A DNA stretch of 22,034 nucleotides from a virus. The notes below the pieces were generated by a model. It had not been told where the DNA came from. It saw only the letters and a list, made by a program, of their open reading frames with translations, and made no database searches. The position numbers and the translations under genes are program-made. Positions within the stretch are counted from its first letter, which is position 1, and every line of letters begins with the position of its first letter. Shown one piece after another: positions 14,416 to 22,034 of the stretch. The stretch covers positions 1 through 22,034 of IMG/VR virus record IMGVR_UViG_3300040810_000567, one strand, 5' to 3'.

Positions 14416-15939
14416 ATGAAAATAAATGCTGTTGCAATTAACTTACACGATCACAATACCTATGATGGTGTATATCACAATCAAAGAGAAAGACACACTA
14501 GATTTAAACATAATCTACCATACAGAGCAGAAGCTTACAATCATCAATCAGATATATTAAATCCTGGTGATTATACTTTAAATGATGAATTTTTAAGTGA
14601 ATATCTTAAAAAGCCAGAGGAGGGTGTTTTAGCATTTACATATACTTATGGTGGTATAAGAAAATCAAAAGAAGAATTATTTAATACTATATTCAAAGGT
14701 CACGATGAGATTTTAGACTATGAAGTTAAATCATTATGGCAAAATCATTATAAAGACGGTATCTATTATATTGATCATCATCAATCACATGCCGCTTATG
14801 CATTTTTAAATTCAGGTTATCAACAAAGTGATGTACTTGCAATAGATGGTATTGGCTCAAGATATAGATGTTTATTTTTTGATAGAGACGGTAAAGCAAC
14901 TAATTTATCATCACAACTTCCTATTGGCTGGTTGTGGAATCATATGTCTAATCTTACAGGTTTTGGAACATTAGGTGCAAGTAAACTTATGGGTAAAGTT
15001 GGTTATGGTAAACATAGTGATTACTATTATAATGTATTAACCACTATATTAGAAGGACCTATTTTAGAAAGAAAGTATCCTGAATGGAAACACATAGAAA
15101 TAGATAAACATGGTATAGATGATTTAGCATATACACTACAAGAAATTACTATGGAAAGAATTAAAGAACATGTTTATCCTTTAAAAAGTTCAGATAACTT
15201 ATGTCTTGCTGGTGGTGTTGCATATAACGGTTATTGTAATGAAATGTTTACCGAAAAATGGGATAATGTATTTGTTCCACCTGCAATAGGTGATGAAGGC
15301 CAAGCTATTGGTGCTTATCAACATGCCGATTATACAATAAATAATAATGTACATAAGTCTAACGTTTATGCTGGTAAATCATATGATTACTATAAAGGTG
15401 CTGAAAAGTTAATTTCATACAAAGAAGTTGCTCAGGCAATTGCTGATGGTAAAATAGTAGGTTGGTTTCAAGGTAAATCAGAAAGTGGTAATAGAGCATT
15501 AGGTAATAGAAGTATATTAGCTGACCCTCGTAATCCTGATATCAAAGATATCATCAATGGCACAATAAAAATGAGAGAAGACTTTAGACCATTTGCACCA
15601 GCAGTTTTAGAAGAACACTATAAAGAATATTTTGATACTAATTTACCTAGTCCTTATATGTCAAGAATATGTAAGGTTAAAGAATATAAAAAATCAGTAA
15701 TACCTGGTGTTACTCACGTTGATGGTACTGCTAGAATACAAACTGTAAACAAAAATGACAATAGTAAATTCTATGAACTAATAAGAGAGTTTGGAGAAAT
15801 TACTGGCGTACCCATGTTGCTTAATACAAGTTTTAATTGTCAAGAACCTATTGTAGAAAGTCCTGAACATGCATTAAAAACATTTAAAAAGACAGCATTA
15901 GATATACTAGTTATTAATGACTATATAATAAGAAAATAA
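14416..15939 (+). CDS. NodU/CmcH/TobZ-family carbamoyltransferase
   Basis: 507 residues. I chose the ATG at 14416 because GGAGA lies six bases upstream, whereas the in-frame ATG at 14404 would overlap that ribosome site. The N-terminal Kae1-like domain has DHHQSHAA (about 120-127; the metal and carbamoyl-adenylate site) and the nucleotide-binding AGGVAYN. The C-terminal domain has GWFQGKSESGNRALGNRSILADPR, REDFRPFAP, DGTARIQTV and LLNTSFN. All are hallmark segments of enzymes that make carbamoyl-adenylate from carbamoyl phosphate and ATP and transfer the group to a sugar or antibiotic hydroxyl. Related genes occur in marine T4-like phages. The acceptor is probably the same glycan handled by the neighbouring transferases. 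Confidence 0.94.
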   Translation: MKINAVAINLHDHNTYDGVYHNQRERHTRFKHNLPYRAEAYNHQSDILNPGDYTLNDEFLSEYLKKPEEGVLAFTYTYGGIRKSKEELFNTIFKGHDEILDYEVKSLWQNHYKDGIYYIDHHQSHAAYAFLNSGYQQSDVLAIDGIGSRYRCLFFDRDGKATNLSSQLPIGWLWNHMSNLTGFGTLGASKLMGKVGYGKHSDYYYNVLTTILEGPILERKYPEWKHIEIDKHGIDDLAYTLQEITMERIKEHVYPLKSSDNLCLAGGVAYNGYCNEMFTEKWDNVFVPPAIGDEGQAIGAYQHADYTINNNVHKSNVYAGKSYDYYKGAEKLISYKEVAQAIADGKIVGWFQGKSESGNRALGNRSILADPRNPDIKDIINGTIKMREDFRPFAPAVLEEHYKEYFDTNLPSPYMSRICKVKEYKKSVIPGVTHVDGTARIQTVNKNDNSKFYELIREFGEITGVPMLLNTSFNCQEPIVESPEHALKTFKKTALDILVINDYIIRK

Positions 15940-15940
15940 T

Positions 15941-16630
15941 ATGAACACATTTGAATTATTAGAAACAAAAAGAAGACACGTTAGAAAGTATAGTGAAAAA
16001 ATACCTCCGTTAGATGAGGTCAAGGACGCTTTATGGAAGGCATGGAAAACATCACCATCTAAAAATAATTTTAATCCATATGAGGTATTTGTTTTAGGTC
16101 CTGAAAAACAGAAAGACAAAGACGCTGTTTATAGTATGGTACGTAAGGATCATATTAGAGCCGAAGACGATGCCGTTAAAGCAGGATATCAAAATCATAC
16201 ACAAGGTGGGGCAGTAAATCCTTTCTACGAACATATAAAATTAAATCCTTATTTGGTAGTTATTACTGCTAGAGTATGTAAAAAAGCAAACAAATTTTAT
16301 GAAAAAAAAATAGCTGAAGGACATCATCCTGAACAAATGATTGAGGAAAAGGCAGATAGGCTTGTTTCTGTTTTTGCTGTAGAAGTAGGACTCTTTATGC
16401 AAAATTTAACAAATTATTTGTTAGAAAAAGACATTGATATATCATATAACTCATGTTTCATTAGAGATCAAAAACAATGGCAAGACGCTGGATTAAAATG
16501 GTGTACACGTATGCCAATTTCTATGATGAGTATTGGTTATGCTGAAAAAACTAGAAGACAAACATTAACACCTTTAAGTGTTAGTGAAGATATTAAACCT
16601 GAAATAGAAGAAATAGTTACTTGGTTATAA
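15941..16630 (+). CDS. Nitroreductase-family flavoprotein 1
   Basis: 229 residues. The start LLETKRRHVRKYSEKIPP and TSPSKNNFNPYEVFVLG match the FMN-binding N-terminal segments of the nitroreductase fold (R-R-x-x-R and 'PS..N.qp'). GLFMQNLTNYLLEKDIDISYNSCF and MMSIGYAEKT correspond to the later helix and the 'iGY' strand. Family members are FMN-dependent oxidoreductases or dehydrogenases acting on diverse small molecules and, in some clusters, on peptides or sugars. It starts one base after the carbamoyltransferase stop codon and is presumably cotranscribed with it. The reaction is not predictable. Confidence 0.83.
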   Translation: MNTFELLETKRRHVRKYSEKIPPLDEVKDALWKAWKTSPSKNNFNPYEVFVLGPEKQKDKDAVYSMVRKDHIRAEDDAVKAGYQNHTQGGAVNPFYEHIKLNPYLVVITARVCKKANKFYEKKIAEGHHPEQMIEEKADRLVSVFAVEVGLFMQNLTNYLLEKDIDISYNSCFIRDQKQWQDAGLKWCTRMPISMMSIGYAEKTRRQTLTPLSVSEDIKPEIEEIVTWL

Positions 16631-16646
16631 TAAGAAAAGGAGTGAA

Positions 16647-17531
16647 ATGAAAAGAGTAATATTCAGTTTATTCATAGATATACCTAAAGAAGAATTAGAT
16701 ATATTTGATAAACATATAAAAAAAGAAGGAGCCATACCTACAAACTACAATACTAAAAATGAGTTTCAAAAAAACTATAAACAGTTAGTAGAAAATAAAG
16801 TCAACTATGCTAAATCAATAGGTATAGATTTTGTAATGGTAGAAAACGATACAAAATTTGGTTCTTTAGATACTAGTTATATTGATTATTATAAGTGGAT
16901 GAGAGAATTTTATCCAGAAATCACAAGTTATAACATAGTTAATTTTTTCAAAATACATTTATTATATGAATTTAGTAAAGAGTATGATGAAGTTTTATAT
17001 CTAGACTTTGATGTAGTTACCAATACTACTGAAAACTTTTTTGAAGTGTGGGACTTATCAAAAGGTGTATGCGTTTTAAATAATAACGAGAGAGTATCTC
17101 CTATTCAAAAGATAACTGATAAAACACAAACTATAAGAAGTCCTAATGCAAAATTCTATAATGCTCAGGCTATGTTAATAGAAAAAGGATTAAGTCCTGA
17201 AAATGATGTTATCAATACAGGTATAGTAGGCATTAGTAAAAAACATTTAGATCAATTAGAATATTTTAAAGATTTTAAAGAAACAATACAATTAATGAAA
17301 AGTCTTATAGGAGAAACAGATATATTTCCTAAAAAGATTGCTGATTTTTTTGGTTATGATAATGAAACAATATTTGCTGTTAAATTAAAAGAACATAAAG
17401 TACCGGTACAATGGTTAGATCAAAAATGGCATTATTTCTTTGATACACAAATGTTTATACCTTCAACTGCAAACTTCATACATGCCATTAACAAAAGGTT
17501 TGATATAGTTTGGAGAAACATTAATGCTTAG
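16647..17531 (+). CDS. GT-A glycosyltransferase with DxD motif (GT8-like)
   Basis: 294 residues. The metal and nucleotide-sugar site is VLYLDFDVVTN with D120 and D122, preceded by FKIHLLYEFSKEYDEVLYLD, a helix and strand order typical of GT8 and related GT-A enzymes. DVINTGIVGISKKHLDQL matches the 'N.Gv' acceptor-side segment of these families, and FIHAINKR near the end is comparable to the late metal-binding His. A strong Shine-Dalgarno (AAAAGGAG at 16635-16642) precedes the ATG by four bases, the best ribosome site in the island. Its end overlaps the next glycosyltransferase by eight bases. Confidence 0.8.
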   Translation: MKRVIFSLFIDIPKEELDIFDKHIKKEGAIPTNYNTKNEFQKNYKQLVENKVNYAKSIGIDFVMVENDTKFGSLDTSYIDYYKWMREFYPEITSYNIVNFFKIHLLYEFSKEYDEVLYLDFDVVTNTTENFFEVWDLSKGVCVLNNNERVSPIQKITDKTQTIRSPNAKFYNAQAMLIEKGLSPENDVINTGIVGISKKHLDQLEYFKDFKETIQLMKSLIGETDIFPKKIADFFGYDNETIFAVKLKEHKVPVQWLDQKWHYFFDTQMFIPSTANFIHAINKRFDIVWRNINA

Positions 17532-18312
17532 AATATGTACTGTATATTATAAAGGTAGTTATACACCAGATTATGTTGGTAACTTTTATAAAGCTTTAAG
17601 AAAGAATAGTACCATACCTTTTATATCAGTATGTATAAGTGATGATCCTAATGTTGAAGCTGACATTGTACTACCATATAATCATCATAGTGATATTAAA
17701 AAACACTGGCATAAATTAAAATTCTTTAGTCCTTTATTTGGTGGCCAACAACCAGGTGATGATATAATAATAATGGATATAGATCAAGTTATTGTAGGTA
17801 ACGTAGACGATCTTATAGGTTTTCCTGTTGGAGATAATGAGTTAGTATCTTATGGTGTTTGGTGGAATAATGATACTAAAAAAATTAAAGATCCTGAAAA
17901 GTTACGTGATCATAATATTCTACCGTTAAACGGAGGCTTTTACAAGTTTAAATCAGGACAATTAAAGCATGTATGGGACGATTTTGCACTCAACCCGTCT
18001 TATTGGCAATTACACTATTATAATATAGGTAAGGTACATTTTAAGTATTATGGAGAACAGAATTATGTTGATTGGAAAATATTTGAAAAAGAAAGTAAGT
18101 TAACTTTAACACCACCAGAATGGTTAGGTAAATACACCGAAAATAAAGAAGATATGATACAGTTAAACATGTTATATTCAAAAACATTTGATACTGATTA
18201 TATGTTACTAGACGAACCAGATGAAAAATTAAAAATTTTCCATTATACAGGTGTAGGTAGAACTGTACATGAAAATAACACTAACACTTTGTATAAATAT
18301 TGGAAACAATAA
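17524..18312 (+). CDS. GT-A glycosyltransferase with DxD motif
   Basis: 262 residues. IIIMDIDQVIVGNVDDLIG gives the D85-x-D87 motif, followed by NGGFYKFKSG (the 'N.G.....s' segment), NYVDW and a late HYTGVGR with a possible metal-binding His. HWHKLKFFSP before the DxD corresponds to the usual K-x-x-x-F helix. The overall plan resembles GT8-type enzymes but I cannot place it in a numbered family. The start overlaps the preceding GT stop by eight bases. The last codons contain a late promoter octamer for the following gene. Confidence 0.78.
   Translation: MLRICTVYYKGSYTPDYVGNFYKALRKNSTIPFISVCISDDPNVEADIVLPYNHHSDIKKHWHKLKFFSPLFGGQQPGDDIIIMDIDQVIVGNVDDLIGFPVGDNELVSYGVWWNNDTKKIKDPEKLRDHNILPLNGGFYKFKSGQLKHVWDDFALNPSYWQLHYYNIGKVHFKYYGEQNYVDWKIFEKESKLTLTPPEWLGKYTENKEDMIQLNMLYSKTFDTDYMLLDEPDEKLKIFHYTGVGRTVHENNTNTLYKYWKQ
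18292..18299 (+). promoter_or_regulatory. Possible late promoter octamer before the methyltransferase
   Basis: Exact TATAAATA near the end of the preceding gene, 21 bases before the ATG at 18321. The distance matches that of the octamer upstream of the carbamoyltransferase. The location inside coding DNA lowers confidence. Confidence 0.45.
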
Positions 18313-18320
18313 TCAATAAA

Positions 18321-18908
18321 ATGGATATAGATTTACAATTATTTAAAAATATAATGGCAGAGGCCAGACACAATGATGATCTTTTAGATTCATATAGTCC
18401 TAATCAATTTAGAACTAAAGAAAAATTAGTAAATATGATATACAACAATATTGATATAAATTCTAATAGTGAAATAGTTATTTTTGGTGGTTGGTATGGT
18501 AGCATATTAATACCAGCGTTTAAAAAAGTAAAAAGAATTACATTAATAGATTTGGATAATGAAGTTGTAAGTATAGCTAAAAATAGATTGTTTTCACATT
18601 ATAAAAATGTAGATTTCATAATAGCAGATGTTTTTGATTGGGCACCCGATTCAAGTAGAATTAAAAAAACTGATTTAATTATCAATACTTCTTGTGAGCA
18701 TATGCCATCTATGAACGAATTAAAAATAGATACTAAAGCTCATTTTGCCTTTACTTCAAATAATATGTGGGATATAGAAGGACATAATAATTGTGTTGAT
18801 GATATAGAACAATTTAAAAAACAATTACCAGTTACATCAAAAGTCTTAGCTGAAGATGAAGTCACAGACGAAAGAGGAACAAGATTTTTATTAGTGGGTA
18901 AGATATAA
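18321..18908 (+). CDS. Class I SAM-dependent methyltransferase-like protein
   Basis: 195 residues from the ATG at 18321; an upstream in-frame TTG at 18300 would lie inside the preceding gene and the octamer, and is rejected. Rossmann-fold landmarks are EIVIFGGWYGSILIPAF (motif I), ITLIDLDNEVVSIAKN (acidic motif II), VDFIIADVFDW (motif III) and DLIINTSCEHM (motif IV). The motif I glycine pattern (GGWYGS) is unusual and recalls nicotianamine synthase-like and other small-molecule methyltransferases. The substrate is unknown. It follows two glycosyltransferases, so sugar methylation is one possibility. Confidence 0.75.
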   Translation: MDIDLQLFKNIMAEARHNDDLLDSYSPNQFRTKEKLVNMIYNNIDINSNSEIVIFGGWYGSILIPAFKKVKRITLIDLDNEVVSIAKNRLFSHYKNVDFIIADVFDWAPDSSRIKKTDLIINTSCEHMPSMNELKIDTKAHFAFTSNNMWDIEGHNNCVDDIEQFKKQLPVTSKVLAEDEVTDERGTRFLLVGKI

Positions 18909-18933
18909 AAAAATTTAGAAAGGAATATTAGAA

Positions 18934-19827
18934 ATGGCAATAAACAGATACGAAAAAGGTATGAGAAAATACATGAATGAGACTTATGATTGGGATGAAG
19001 AACATAAAATATTAGAACAAATTACTAAATGTCAAAGAAACTGGGATTATAAAAAATTTGAAGATGATAAAATTGAAAATAAAGAAAGACATGTAGCAGA
19101 ATTATTGTATATTGCTCAAAATACCCCTAGCAAACAATATGAATCACATTTTGATTTATATTATACATGGGATAGAAAAGTAATTCAAGAAATATCTAGA
19201 TATACTTGGGGTAATACTCATAGAAGAAATCCACCATCAACATGGAGAAACACACAAGCAAATGCTAGTATTTACATTATATGGGTAGCTAAAGAACCTG
19301 ACACACAATTAAACTGTAACGCTGATGGTTCTTTAAAACCAAATTCACACCATGAAAGATGGATAAATTCTTATTGTAGTATTGGCATATCTTTAGGGTT
19401 GACTATGAGAGCTGCAGCTAAAATGGGATATGTTACTGGACCAAATAAAAGTCATAATGATGTAAACGGAAATGATTTTTGGGGAAAAAAATTAGGAATT
19501 TTAGATGATATAGATAAAGGTATTAAGAAAGTAGCCTATGGTTTAGGTGTAGGTTATCCAAATGAAAACCGACCACGTTGGGAACAAGATGATACTGAAC
19601 TTTTAATAGGTGCAGGTAATGGAAGTAGAATTACTTTAACCGGTCAAGAAGTTCATCCTCGTACAGGAATGAAAATGAGAAAGGCAAAACTAGTTAATAT
19701 AAAAGGTAATGAAAATAAAACAATGATTGATCCATATGGTGTTGAACATATTATTCCCGAAACTGCTGATACAAAAATAAATTCTTCAGCATATAAAAGA
19801 AATATAAAAGTTACAGAAATTAAATAA
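18934..19827 (+). CDS. Nitroreductase-like protein 2
   Basis: 297 residues. QNTPSKQYESHFDLYYTWD (about 62-80) resembles the N-terminal FMN-binding segment of nitroreductases. After a lower-similarity stretch with TQANASIYIIWVAKEP, the residues SYCSIGISLGLTMRAAAKMGYVTG match the central helix of the fold ('s.G.a..n..l.A...Gy.t'), and VAYGLGVGYPNENRPR matches the 'iG.P....' strand. The C-terminal 70 residues (LTGQEVHPRTGM onward) are not recognised. A ribosome site AAAGGAA at 18919-18925 supports the ATG. It is the more divergent of two nitroreductase-like proteins here and not an obvious duplicate of the other. Confidence 0.65.
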   Translation: MAINRYEKGMRKYMNETYDWDEEHKILEQITKCQRNWDYKKFEDDKIENKERHVAELLYIAQNTPSKQYESHFDLYYTWDRKVIQEISRYTWGNTHRRNPPSTWRNTQANASIYIIWVAKEPDTQLNCNADGSLKPNSHHERWINSYCSIGISLGLTMRAAAKMGYVTGPNKSHNDVNGNDFWGKKLGILDDIDKGIKKVAYGLGVGYPNENRPRWEQDDTELLIGAGNGSRITLTGQEVHPRTGMKMRKAKLVNIKGNENKTMIDPYGVEHIIPETADTKINSSAYKRNIKVTEIK

Positions 19828-19841
19828 GTTTAAATTATGTT

Positions 19842-20768
19842 ATGAATTTTAGAGATAGAGCTATTAATATTGACTCTGGAAATAAGTGTACATTAGAATG
19901 TGCTGCTTGTGCTAGACAACAATATAAACAAGAAGGCCAAAGTATTCCAGGAAAAGATTTAACATTAGAACAACTTGACAAATTAACTGATTATTTCAAA
20001 AAAATTAGTTTTTGTGGAACATTTTCAGACCCTATCTTTAATCCAAACTTTATAGAAATGTTAAAGTTGTGTAAGAAGAAAGATATTAAAACAGAAATTT
20101 CTACAGCAGCTTCACAAAGACCTGAAAAATGGTATGATGAAGCATTTAAAGCTTCTTCAGAAAAAACAACCTGGGTTTTTGGTATTGATGGACTTCCAAA
20201 AGATAGCCATAAGTATAGAATACATCAAAAAGGAGAATATCTTTTTAATATTATGTTAAAAGCAGTTAAGCAAGGACTTAAAGTACAATGGCAATGTATT
20301 GTATTTGATTATAATAAAAATGATATAAAAGAAGTTGAACAATTGGCAAAATTGCATAATATACCTCTTTTATTAATTTATTCATCTAGAACAGATAACG
20401 GCATAAAAGAAGTGAAAGAAGAAAAGTTAGGTAAAATAGTATATAAAATAACTAAACCTGAAGAAAAAAAAGTTTTTGAACCTAAATGTTTAAAAACAAA
20501 AAGAGATTTGGCATGGAATAATAAAGGAAAAATACTTCCTTGTTGTTGGTTAAATACCAGATACAACGAACCAATAATAAAAGATTTATTTAATGATAGT
20601 CTTCATATGGATAATAATGATACAGTTGAAGATATAATTAATAGTAAAGAATGGATTAAATTTTTTAATATAATTAAAAGACCAACAAAAGATAAACCTA
20701 AAAGATGTTTAACTATGTGTACTGGTCCAGCAAATAGTAATCCTGAAGAAAATAAAGTTGTAATATGA
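19842..20768 (+). CDS. Radical SAM enzyme with SPASM-like C-terminal domain (intact single ORF)
   Basis: 308 residues. The radical SAM motif is C16-x3-C20-x2-C23 (CTLECAAC). FCGTFSDPIFNPNF and GIDGLPKDSHKYR repeat the sequence of the split protein at 8177, showing a common origin. The C-terminal cysteines (PKCLKTKRD, ILPCCWLN and KRCLTMC) are in the same frame here, where the 8177 and 13011 systems have them in a separate ORF. It therefore serves as the reference for what the unsplit enzyme looks like. No clear ribosome site is seen. The stop overlaps the following start (ATGA). Substrate unknown. Confidence 0.86.
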   Translation: MNFRDRAINIDSGNKCTLECAACARQQYKQEGQSIPGKDLTLEQLDKLTDYFKKISFCGTFSDPIFNPNFIEMLKLCKKKDIKTEISTAASQRPEKWYDEAFKASSEKTTWVFGIDGLPKDSHKYRIHQKGEYLFNIMLKAVKQGLKVQWQCIVFDYNKNDIKEVEQLAKLHNIPLLLIYSSRTDNGIKEVKEEKLGKIVYKITKPEEKKVFEPKCLKTKRDLAWNNKGKILPCCWLNTRYNEPIIKDLFNDSLHMDNNDTVEDIINSKEWIKFFNIIKRPTKDKPKRCLTMCTGPANSNPEENKVVI

Positions 20769-21352
20769 GAAGAATAATAGTTTGTAGGTTTGGTAACAAA
20801 TTTACTCAATGGCATGTTGATAATTTAAAGTATATGATAGATTTCCATTCTGGAATATCTTATGATAGTTTTGAAGTTATTGAAAATGACATTTATGGTA
20901 ATTGGTATAACAAGTTTCAAATGTATGATAAATTTAGAGACGGAGAAAATCTATACTTTGATTTAGATGTTATTATATGGAAAGAATTACCAGATTTATT
21001 TCGTAAAGACTTTACTTTATTGAATGATTTGTGGTGGAGAGAAGAAGCTCATACACCACTTAACTCAACTATCGTTTCTTGGACAGGCGATGTATCTCAT
21101 ATATGGGATAAATTTAAAGAAGACGAAGATGTTTACCTAGAAAAATATGATAGAGGTAGTGATGAATTTTACTATAGAGAAATAGATTATAAAAACTATG
21201 ATAAAGTTTGTCCTTCTATTAAAAACCATATATATGAAATACCACCAAAAGAATTTAGTATTTGCACTCTAGGTCAAATGAACCACCTATTAGAACCAGG
21301 TTGGCAAGGTTGGTGGTCAGATTTTATTCTGCCTCACTATAAAGATCAATAG
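20765..21352 (+). CDS. Small GT-A glycosyltransferase-like protein
   Basis: 195 residues. NLYFDLDVIIWKEL carries the D66-x-D68 metal motif in the usual strand, preceded by WYNKFQMYDKF, the conserved K/Y helix. The remainder (LLNDLWWREEAHTPLNSTIVSW) fits the acceptor-side strand and 'N.s...w' segment of small phage GT-A enzymes. It is shorter than the two glycosyltransferases at 16647 and 17524. It closes the plus-strand island and overlaps the convergent gene by 29 bases, without room for a terminator between them. Confidence 0.74.
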   Translation: MRRIIVCRFGNKFTQWHVDNLKYMIDFHSGISYDSFEVIENDIYGNWYNKFQMYDKFRDGENLYFDLDVIIWKELPDLFRKDFTLLNDLWWREEAHTPLNSTIVSWTGDVSHIWDKFKEDEDVYLEKYDRGSDEFYYREIDYKNYDKVCPSIKNHIYEIPPKEFSICTLGQMNHLLEPGWQGWWSDFILPHYKDQ

Positions 21353-21860
21353 CACCTTTAAGTAATTCTATTCTAGTCTTACTTTTTCTTAATGCTTTTT
21401 TACCGTCAAGATTTTTAGAATCTTTTATCTTGTCTACTTCAAATAAAGCAATTTTTAAAGCAAACATTTCATCTTCATCTGCTTCTTTATCACTAAAAAT
21501 ATAATCAAGTATTCTACTTGGAGAAGTATCGTCTGTTTGTACAAGACCGTCTCTTTTAGCAATTTGAATTGCAAATTCTTCAAATTCTTTTCTTTCCTTA
21601 TTCACTTTAATATACGTAGCTTCATGTATATCATCTAACGTAGTAAATTTCATTAATGCTTGACAATTAGGATGATCTAAATCGTATTCAATGTGATGTG
21701 AAGAAAGACTATCTCCATTTTCATTAGTTAAAACTTCTATCCATGTTCTTTCGTTGTTTGTAAAGTGAGCTCCTGCAAAATGATTTTTTAGTAATTCTTC
21801 ACCAAATCCTATTTCTTTATGTTCTACACTAGCTACATTTATTTTCATATCAGTTGACAT
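21324..21860 (-). CDS. Hypothetical 178-residue acidic protein
   Basis: I do not recognise the family. The protein is charged and soluble: an N-terminal part with GFGEELLKNHFAGAHFTNNERTWIEV, then a helical region (KERKEFEEFAIQIAKRDGL) and a C-terminal helix-rich part (MFALKIALFEVDKIKD, KKALRKSKTRIELLKGAIDLY). No signal peptide, membrane segment or cysteine. The ATG has a good ribosome site, AAAGGAG, about eight bases upstream. The start overlaps the end of the epimerase fragment by 11 bases, so it is the downstream gene of that minus-strand operon. Confidence 0.75.
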   Translation of the reverse strand: MSTDMKINVASVEHKEIGFGEELLKNHFAGAHFTNNERTWIEVLTNENGDSLSSHHIEYDLDHPNCQALMKFTTLDDIHEATYIKVNKERKEFEEFAIQIAKRDGLVQTDDTSPSRILDYIFSDKEADEDEMFALKIALFEVDKIKDSKNLDGKKALRKSKTRIELLKGAIDLYSEAE

Positions 21861-22032
21861 TTTTATACTCCTTTATATAATCGTAAAGGTCAATTGTAGT
21901 TGACCAGTTTAATTTGTTTAATACTTTGTTGTCTGCTTTATTATCTTCTCTCTCAAACTCGTTCCCAATTCTTTTTTCAGCGTCAATTCCGAAGTAAGTT
22001 AATAACTCTATTAAGTTATAAGATTCTCCTCT
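21850..22032 (-). CDS. C-terminal end of an NAD-dependent nucleotide-sugar epimerase/dehydratase (5' partial)
   Basis: The last 60 residues of a protein that enters from the right edge. GESYNLIELLTYFGIDAEKR, then REDNKADNKVLNKLNWSTTIDLYDYIKEY, match the C-terminal end of extended SDR sugar epimerases and dehydratases ('i.el...~g', 'R..e....~~.k....LgW.p...l.egi'). It would supply a nucleotide sugar for the glycosyltransferases and aminotransferase of the island. The catalytic YxxxK region is outside the window, so the assignment rests on this tail only. Confidence 0.6.
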   Translation of the reverse strand, partial: RGESYNLIELLTYFGIDAEKRIGNEFEREDNKADNKVLNKLNWSTTIDLYDYIKEYKNVN

Positions 22033-22034
22033 AC

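Noticed and set aside
7311-21352. RiPP biosynthesis cluster (radical SAM plus nitroreductase)
   Set aside because: No short precursor-like peptide with a leader and Cys, Ser or Gly-rich core was found; the sugar enzymes dominate the context.
1-22034. tRNA genes, CRISPR arrays, insertion sequences, integrase or attachment sites
   Set aside because: None could be seen: no cloverleaf with a TTCGA-type arm, no spaced direct-repeat array, no transposase or integrase motifs.

Overview
The window reads as part of an AT-rich marine myovirus (T4-like) genome. The evidence is indirect. Genes are tightly packed with ATGA or TAATG overlaps, on both strands. Exact T4-type late promoter octamers (TATAAATA) lie correctly oriented in several of the few gaps between genes. 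One small Ig-like protein resembles phage virion components. There are no hallmark genes (terminase, portal, major capsid), no tRNA, no CRISPR array and no insertion sequence, so host and exact phage group cannot be fixed. A marine alphaproteobacterial host (SAR11-like) would fit the base composition, but this is inference.

Layout. 2-3186 (+): two fused enzymes, a GT4-GT2 glycosyltransferase (5' end outside the window) and a GT2-methyltransferase. 3183-3524 (-): a small virion-type Ig-like protein. 3525-3697: a regulatory gap holding a late promoter octamer (-), a good sigma70-type promoter (+) whose -10 lies in a 22-bp perfect palindrome, and a cobalamin riboswitch that, from memory, is almost identical to the crystallised marine 'env8' hydroxocobalamin riboswitch. 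3698-5305 (+): the riboswitch-controlled gene, a BtuB-like TonB-dependent outer-membrane receptor. 5302-7225 (-): a three-gene operon with a DUF465-like small protein, an Asp/Asn beta-hydroxylase-like 2OG oxygenase and a cobalamin-binding-type radical SAM enzyme. 7247-7267: back-to-back late promoters.

7311-21352 (+): a long co-directional modification island. It holds glycosyltransferases, four further radical SAM systems (two split into separate radical SAM and C-terminal cysteine-cluster ORFs), a DegT-type sugar aminotransferase, two SGNH hydrolase-like proteins in tandem, a SufT/MIP18-type Fe-S assembly protein, a NodU/TobZ-type carbamoyltransferase, two nitroreductase-like flavoproteins and a methyltransferase. 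21324-22032 (-): an unknown protein and the C-terminal end of a nucleotide-sugar epimerase that runs off the window.

How it may work together (inference). The phage appears to carry a B12-scavenging unit: host-type promoter, B12 riboswitch and outer-membrane B12 receptor. It sits beside a gene for a probably B12-dependent radical SAM enzyme and upstream of an Fe-S-rich set of sugar- or polymer-tailoring enzymes with its own Fe-S maturation helper. The product could be a modified surface glycan, a decorated virion or hypermodified DNA; the sequence does not decide between these.
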